Assembly: GCA_913056525.1 (NCBI GenBank)
Contig: CAJXLO010000013.1
Coordinates: forward strand, 1 to 37,939
From: an uncultured Psychroflexus sp.
Lineage (GTDB): Bacteria > Bacteroidota > Bacteroidia > Flavobacteriales > Flavobacteriaceae
DNA length: 37,939 bases
Direction of reading: 5' to 3'
Every line of letters begins with the position of its first letter. The stretch's first letter is position 1. The position numbers and the translations under genes are program-made. Below are positions 33,333 through 37,939 of this stretch, piece by piece. The notes beneath the pieces were generated by a model that saw only the letters and a list, made by a program, of their open reading frames with translations, was not told the origin of the DNA and did no database searches.

Positions 33333-36300
33333 CTAATTCTTATTCATAGTGTCTTTTTCTACTTCCTGCGCTTCAACTGATGAATTGGTCTTGGCTGCTT
33401 CTTTTTTTATCTTTTGCAGGAGTTTCCTCGCCGATTCTTGAATATCGGGTTGATCAGCAGTCTTATCGATGATGTTCTGTAAAATATAATTGGCCTGATA
33501 ACTATCATCCAGATTATAGAAATTATCTGCCATGAGCACCAGGCTTTTATAACTGTATTCCTTATAATTGGAATAATCCCTGGTAATTTGTTGAACCACT
33601 TGATTTGAAGCTTTAAAATCCCCATCTTGATTATTGAACATCGCCTTAAAATACAGGGCTTCTGCTTTTCTCTTCCCTCGGGCGAACTCTTCTACTTTAC
33701 TGTAGGCTTTTCGTGCTCTATCCTTTCTTTCCAGTTTCATAGACGACCGGGCGATAAATACGTGCGCATCGCTTTTTATAGTTTCGTCTATGGATGGCAG
33801 GTTCAGGACTTCTTCTCCATAAGTGATGGCCTTCTCATATTGCCGGGTCTCATAATAGGCTTTCATCAGATTGGTTTGGGCAAAAAGGACGTTTTGGGTG
33901 AACGATGCAGACTTTTCTAATCGTTCTAATAGAGGTACTGCTTTTGGATACTGGTCATTTTTTAAGAAGATCTCTGCTAACCTGCTTAAGGATTCTTCTG
34001 TAAAATTGTTCTTCGGCTGGTCTACTACGAATTGATAATGCGGTGCTGCCTTATCGAACTGATCTCTATTATAGAGCATTTGAGCCAGATAGAAATGCGC
34101 ATCCAGTGCGTAGCGTCCTTTTGGGAATTGATCCAGGTACTTTTTAAAACCCTGTATCGCTTTTTCTTTTTTCCCATTGATAAACTTGTTTTCAGCGGAC
34201 TGGAAGGTCGTTTTATCAATTTCCTTATCGTCGATGTTCACGAAGTCCAATTTTTTCACCCATTGGGCATATTCTTCCGGTTTTCCCAGATCGATGTATA
34301 TCTCACGTACGGTCTGGACAGCGTCCCTTGCCTCATCAGTAGTTTGATGGTCTTTCACCAGTTGTTTGAATATCGCCAGCGCTTGCTCATCATCGCCGGA
34401 ATTATATTCTACCAATGCTTGTTTAGACAGGGCTTGAGGAACGAATCTGCTTTTTGGGAATTCCTGTGTGATCTGCTGATAAGCTTGAATGCCTTTTTGT
34501 TCCTGACCTTCCGCGATGTAGGTGTTGGCTAATTGGTAAATGGCATCATCCCTGTAAATGGAACGGTCAAACTCCTGAAGGAACTTTTCCAATTCTTCGA
34601 TCTTGCGCTCGTTCCTATCTACAAAACCATAGCTGATCGCTTTCTGATAAAAGGCATAATCACTTTTAAAGTTCGGCATCGCTTTAGCCTTGTTATAGGC
34701 TTCCATGGCTGGCCAGTAATCACCCTGAGCAAAATGGGCATCGCCTGATCGAATGTATGCATCATGCTTTAGGTCATCTCGCCTGGTATTGTTCGTAAAA
34801 TCATTAAAATGTTGTTCAGCTTCTTGATGGTCCTGGGTTTTAAAATACGCATAGCCTAATTGGTAGTCTATTTGATCGAACATATCCGTATTTCTTGCGG
34901 CCGGCATCCCTTTAAATTCCTTAAAGCCTATTACGGCTTCCTGATACTTGGCTTGTCGAAAGGCTGATTCAGCTTTCCAGAACGTTGCCAGCGCGGTATA
35001 TTCATCATCTAATCGTTCATTGAGCGACCTGTCAAAATAAATGTCGGCCTTTTTATATTGGTCATCCCTGAAAAGTTGAACGGCATACTCATAAGCGATC
35101 TTTTGATACCGTTGCTTGTCTTCGTACTTATCGCTACCGGACAAGAGTTCCAGGGCTGAAACATAGTCATCGCTGTTCACATAAGCATCGATCAATAGGC
35201 TACTGATCTCCTCAGCCTCTTCGCTCCTTGGATATTTGTCCAGATAGGAACGTAATACTTCTGGAACGCTGGTGTAGGTATTACCGATCTCATAGCTCAA
35301 TTTCGCATAATTTAGATAGGCGTCTTGTTTGATATCTTTATTATACGGCATCTCTAAAGCATTTTTAAATGCATTGAGCGCTTCGGTCTTCTTTTCGGTC
35401 TTGAGATAGGCTTGTGCTAAATGATAGTAGGCGTTCTGTGCGACAAAGTTCTTCCCGTTGATGATCTTGTTAAAAGATTCAATGGCCTTTTGATAATCAC
35501 CTTGTTGATAATAGGCGTAGCCTAACTGATAATAGTCGGTATTGTTCCATTTTCCTCTTTTTCCCTCATACTCTTCCAGAAAGGGAATCGCTTTATCGTA
35601 TTGTTCCAGGTTGAAGTAACTCTCGCCTATGATCTTATTAAGCTCTGACCTTTCCCTGTAATTAGACTTGGGTAATTGCTTTTTGGCCAGTTGGATCGCC
35701 TTTTTAAAGTTCCCCAATTTGAAGTTCATATCGCTCTGGAAGTAAGAAAGGTTCTTGTCTGTGGGCTTATCAGTATCGACTTGCTCAAAGTTCCTGTTGG
35801 CCTGCTGATAGTCATCTTCCTCATAGGCCATAAACCCCAGATAGTACTTGGCCTGAGAACCATATTCCCGATTGTCCCTTACGCGTTCAAAATATTTTCT
35901 GGCCCTTTTCTTTTTTCCTGATTTGAAAGAGGCATACCCAAAGTTGAAATAATACTTCACCAGTGCGTCTCTGGACAAGTTGCCTTTTGATACGCGTTCA
36001 TACCATTTTGAAGCTTTGTTGTAGTTGCCGGTCCTAAAATAATAATCGGCAACGTTGACGAATGCATTATTGCGTTTTGTACTGGTAGGATTTTCCCTTA
36101 CGAAACTTTCCATCAGCGCTTCGCTGCCATTTTGGTCTCTTTTGATAGCTGATACGGCGTAATAATATTGGCTGTTCACCTGCAATTGTTCATCGACTTC
36201 CGAATTTTGTAATCGGTCGAACAAAGCGAGCGCAGCCTGATATTGTTCATTCTCATAAAGCGTTAATGCTTTCTGATAGGTCGCTATGGGACTTACATAG

Positions 36301-36377
36301 ACCTCGGATTGCTGCGCGTATAGATGTGACATTAGACCTGAGCAGAATAGGAGAGAAGCGATAAAGGTTCTAAGCAT
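33333..36377 (-). CDS. giant exported TPR-repeat protein
   Basis: 1014 aa from ATG 36377 (a TTG two codons upstream also works). Signal peptide (FIASLLFCSGLMSHLYAQ), then almost continuous TPR/Sel1-like repeats to the end, for example YYQLGYAYYQQGDYQKAIESF near 285 and YFKTQDHQEAEQHF near 510; I estimate 20 or more helical pairs. Such solenoids scaffold protein complexes at the cell envelope, and length and layout resemble the large TPR proteins of flavobacteria. No catalytic motif. Its promoter carries TATCTTTG. It is isolated, with over 400 bp without genes on each side, so partners are unknown. Confidence 0.85.
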   Translation of the reverse strand: MLRTFIASLLFCSGLMSHLYAQQSEVYVSPIATYQKALTLYENEQYQAALALFDRLQNSEVDEQLQVNSQYYYAVSAIKRDQNGSEALMESFVRENPTSTKRNNAFVNVADYYFRTGNYNKASKWYERVSKGNLSRDALVKYYFNFGYASFKSGKKKRARKYFERVRDNREYGSQAKYYLGFMAYEEDDYQQANRNFEQVDTDKPTDKNLSYFQSDMNFKLGNFKKAIQLAKKQLPKSNYRERSELNKIIGESYFNLEQYDKAIPFLEEYEGKRGKWNNTDYYQLGYAYYQQGDYQKAIESFNKIINGKNFVAQNAYYHLAQAYLKTEKKTEALNAFKNALEMPYNKDIKQDAYLNYAKLSYEIGNTYTSVPEVLRSYLDKYPRSEEAEEISSLLIDAYVNSDDYVSALELLSGSDKYEDKQRYQKIAYEYAVQLFRDDQYKKADIYFDRSLNERLDDEYTALATFWKAESAFRQAKYQEAVIGFKEFKGMPAARNTDMFDQIDYQLGYAYFKTQDHQEAEQHFNDFTNNTRRDDLKHDAYIRSGDAHFAQGDYWPAMEAYNKAKAMPNFKSDYAFYQKAISYGFVDRNERKIEELEKFLQEFDRSIYRDDAIYQLANTYIAEGQEQKGIQAYQQITQEFPKSRFVPQALSKQALVEYNSGDDEQALAIFKQLVKDHQTTDEARDAVQTVREIYIDLGKPEEYAQWVKKLDFVNIDDKEIDKTTFQSAENKFINGKKEKAIQGFKKYLDQFPKGRYALDAHFYLAQMLYNRDQFDKAAPHYQFVVDQPKNNFTEESLSRLAEIFLKNDQYPKAVPLLERLEKSASFTQNVLFAQTNLMKAYYETRQYEKAITYGEEVLNLPSIDETIKSDAHVFIARSSMKLERKDRARKAYSKVEEFARGKRKAEALYFKAMFNNQDGDFKASNQVVQQITRDYSNYKEYSYKSLVLMADNFYNLDDSYQANYILQNIIDKTADQPDIQESARKLLQKIKKEAAKTNSSVEAQEVEKDTMNKN

Positions 36378-36823
36378 GATCAAATTAATTTTTTTCTAGT
36401 CAAAGATATGAATATACGTTTTTTCAAACGTGGAATACCAGATAATATTTTGAAGAGCGTTTCACGGTTGATGCTGAACTTTTTCTATCGAATGACGACT
36501 TTTATATACATGACATTTTCCAGGTCATTCATCAGGTTCCTTTTATGGTCTATCTTTCTCAAAGTTTTTTTGTGAAGTCTGAAGTCAAATCTCCAAAGAG
36601 ACTATTATCGTTTTTAACTTTAGTTCTTTCTTCTTTAGAACAGGATACTGTCCCTGGCCATTCTTAGAATTAAAACAATGAGCGTGAAAAAATGAAGAAC
36701 TCGATGATTGCTAAAGTTCATGTCATCAGAAACGTGAAATTCAGAATAAACCATATTTGAATGGACACTGCCATTTAGCATTAGTCACGAGTCACAAATC
36801 AAATTACATTCACTGATCGTAAA
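36378..36823. other. intergenic region
   Basis: About 445 bp. Promoter side: -7 element and palindrome. The rest has no convincing gene; a 39-codon minus-strand ORF with one hydrophobic patch (36635-36754) is not supported by anything else. May be decayed sequence. Confidence 0.45.
36401..36431 (-). promoter_or_regulatory. promoter region of the giant TPR gene
   Basis: TATCTTTG on the minus strand at 36401-36408 is an exact TAnnTTTG, 24 nt before the ATG. ACGTTT-TTTC-AAACGT at 36416-36431 is a perfect hyphenated palindrome just upstream, possibly an operator. Confidence 0.45.
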
Positions 36824-37336
36824 CTAATAATTATCCAGATCGATATCGTCTAAATTGTCCAGGTCCAGATCGTCATCCAGGTCATCGTCAAGGTCATCAA
36901 GGCCTGTTTTCTCAGCTTCAAAATTTTTTTCCGGCGGGGAATCGGGGAGATATCCCTGGGAATACATCAAGTTTGGGTAAGTTTTAGAGCGGTCAACTTC
37001 CTCTATGTCTGCCAGCTCTACATAAAAAGTCCACATATTCAGGAAGTCGTACACATAGATCATTTTGGTCTTTTCCTTACCAAACGCTTCATTAAGTGCT
37101 ACATCGCCCATCACTTTTGGCGCCTGCGCACTTTCTTCTATACTAAAAAGGCTGATCTCTTCACCTTGCGTCCAGTCATCATCACTTTTGTAGAACGAGG
37201 CCATTTCATCGCCTACAAACCCAAATGCCTGAACAATGCTGTTATGCAGGTCTTCTAAGGTCTGATTATCTTCTATCTCTATATCCCTAAAAACATCGTC
37301 TAAAATGTCTAAGACGACTCTAAACTTAAATACCAT
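36824..37336 (-). CDS. pRiA4b ORF-3-like protein with acidic tail
   Basis: 170 aa. The first ~120 residues (VFKFRVVLDILDDVFRDIEIEDNQTLEDLHNSIVQAF, then FYKSDDDW and a YDFLNMWTFYVEL strand) fit the pRiA4b ORF-3 family, also labelled an IS1096 passenger-type protein. The C-terminal 25 residues are almost only Asp/Leu repeats (LDDDLDDDLDLDNLDDIDLD), encoded by a short tandem-like run at 36840-36900. An acidic tail may mimic DNA or bind basic proteins. Despite the nickname, no transposase is adjacent. It is the last intact gene before the remnant on the right. Confidence 0.65.
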   Translation of the reverse strand: MVFKFRVVLDILDDVFRDIEIEDNQTLEDLHNSIVQAFGFVGDEMASFYKSDDDWTQGEEISLFSIEESAQAPKVMGDVALNEAFGKEKTKMIYVYDFLNMWTFYVELADIEEVDRSKTYPNLMYSQGYLPDSPPEKNFEAEKTGLDDLDDDLDDDLDLDNLDDIDLDNY

Positions 37337-37376
37337 ATCAATTGAACTTTAATGAAACTTTTGTTTTAGCCTGTAG

Positions 37377-37838
37377 CGTTTTAACGTATTACTTAAAGAT
37401 TTTGAAGATGTAAAATTTGCCACACAAGAGTTTGAAGAACTGTGGGAAGATGCAACTGAACTTTTACAAGTTGATTTAGGTAAACTAAAGAAAAACACAT
37501 ATTTAAATGAAGAAGTAACACCATATGAGCTTTATATTAAAATGTTGATTGAATACTTTGGCGATTCAGTAATTAAAGATGATCTAGATAGTAGAGATTT
37601 GCCTAAAGGATACACTAATTTACAATATCAAGCTGATGCAGTTGTGGAAGGTTTTAGCAAACTAATGAAACACAATGGTTTTATTTTAGCAGACGTCGTT
37701 GGTTTAGGTAAAACGATTGTTGCCTCACGTATAATCAAACGTTACATAGCCAAAAATGGATATAATACCAAGGTTTTAATTATATATCCAAATGCACTTG
37801 AAGCCAACTGGAAAAATACAATCAAAGATTTTAATTGA
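37377..37838 (+). pseudogene. truncated helicase fragment (PLD-helicase-like)
   Basis: Open frame of about 154 codons between stop TAG 37374 and TGA 37836, with no proper start. It reads NVLLKDFEDVKFATQEFEELW, a segment I associate with the end of a PLD-nuclease domain. Then come helicase motifs: Walker A GLGKT within ILADVVGLGKTIVASRI (near 37690-37720) and motif Ia KVLIIYPNALEANW. Then it stops, far short of a DEAH box or C-terminal helicase lobe. Both ends are missing, so it is a remnant of a superfamily 2 helicase such as those in restriction/defence operons. The segment is more AT-rich than the genes to its left. The first in-frame ATG (37542) is an internal residue. Confidence 0.7.
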
Positions 37839-37868
37839 CCAGTATACATAATATAGTTATGGTCAATT
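37833..37868. repeat. 9-bp inverted repeat at the helicase breakpoint
   Basis: AATTGACCA at 37833-37841 and TGGTCAATT at 37860-37868, exact, spacer 18 bp. It spans the fragment's stop codon and the next ORF's ATG. Operator, hairpin or insertion scar. Confidence 0.5.
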
Positions 37869-37939
37869 TCAGCAGACTAGCGAAAAAGGCTCGAAAATAT
37901 TGTGAAAATGAACAAAATAGAGAATTTGAACTTGATGGA
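37859..37939 (+). CDS. partial ORF running off the right edge
   Basis: Starts ATG 37859 (or TTG 37835, which overlaps the fragment's TGA). It reads MVNFSRLAKKARKYCENE and is open to the edge, 27 codons visible. Charged and helical, not recognised. It could be a new accessory gene or a further piece of the broken helicase. Confidence 0.3.
   Translation, partial: MVNFSRLAKKARKYCENEQNREFELDG

Noticed and set aside
36635-36754. 39-codon minus-strand ORF with a hydrophobic patch
   Set aside because: No promoter or ribosome binding support and no neighbouring partner.
36824-37336. Insertion sequence (IS1096 passenger label)
   Set aside because: No transposase, terminal inverted repeats or target duplication seen; the label is only a family nickname.

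Overview
The window looks like ordinary chromosome of a member of the Bacteroidota, most likely family Flavobacteriaceae. Start regions repeatedly carry the Bacteroidota -7 element TAnnTTTG and rarely a Shine-Dalgarno sequence. The gene content is also flavobacterial: the long urocanate hydratase, a DUF5522 mini-protein, MCP four-helix-bundle and DUF4136 proteins, a gyrA-TPR pair and a 1014-aa TPR protein. No rRNA, tRNA, CRISPR array or intact insertion sequence was found. The genus cannot be fixed from sequence alone.

Layout. 1-4.7 kb: a LYS1-like saccharopine/alanine dehydrogenase relative, a convergent Crp/Fnr regulator, a small membrane protein and lysA. 4.7-11.7 kb: clpC (minus), gyrA with a TPR lipoprotein-like/periplasmic protein (plus), and short hpf (minus). 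11.8-17.1 kb: a fused FAD/Fe-S D-lactate/glycolate dehydrogenase-like protein converging on a CcoI-type copper P-ATPase. 17.2-19.3 kb: a minus-strand three-gene set (DUF4136 lipoprotein, NMT1/THI5-like binding protein without signal peptide, and a two-TM MCP-sensor-like protein). 19.5-23.6 kb: a TTG-start lipoprotein, hutU preceded by DUF5522, a PAQR/hemolysin III protein, and a degenerate beta-carbonic-anhydrase-like protein. 23.7-26.2 kb: a LysR regulator next to icd. 26.3-32.2 kb: a complete RND efflux operon (TolC-like, adaptor, pump, small PII-like protein). 32.3-37.3 kb: a candidate PD-(D/E)XK protein, the giant TPR protein and a pRiA4b ORF-3-like protein. 37.4 kb to the end: a broken helicase fragment of AT-rich, foreign-looking sequence, suggesting that an accessory or defence island starts at the right edge.

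How the parts may work together. The most interesting signal is regulatory. Two near-perfect Crp/Fnr-type dyads (half-sites separated by 4 bp) lie upstream of ccoI and of the efflux operon, and each is centred exactly 36.5 nt upstream of the last G of its -7 element. That places them at about -41.5, the class II activator position. A Crp/Fnr protein with a substituted recognition helix is encoded at 1410-2036. Two promoters (for the FAD/Fe-S dehydrogenase and ccoI) are placed so that transcripts would be leaderless. The LysR-icd region has its own shared AT-rich repeat.

I saw no single large new system. The best candidates for something undescribed are the DUF4136/NMT1-like/MCP-sensor operon, the metal-ligand-deficient carbonic-anhydrase-like protein beside lysR-icd, the orphan PD-(D/E)XK protein, and the remnant at the right edge. 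All functions come from reading the sequence, with no database search.
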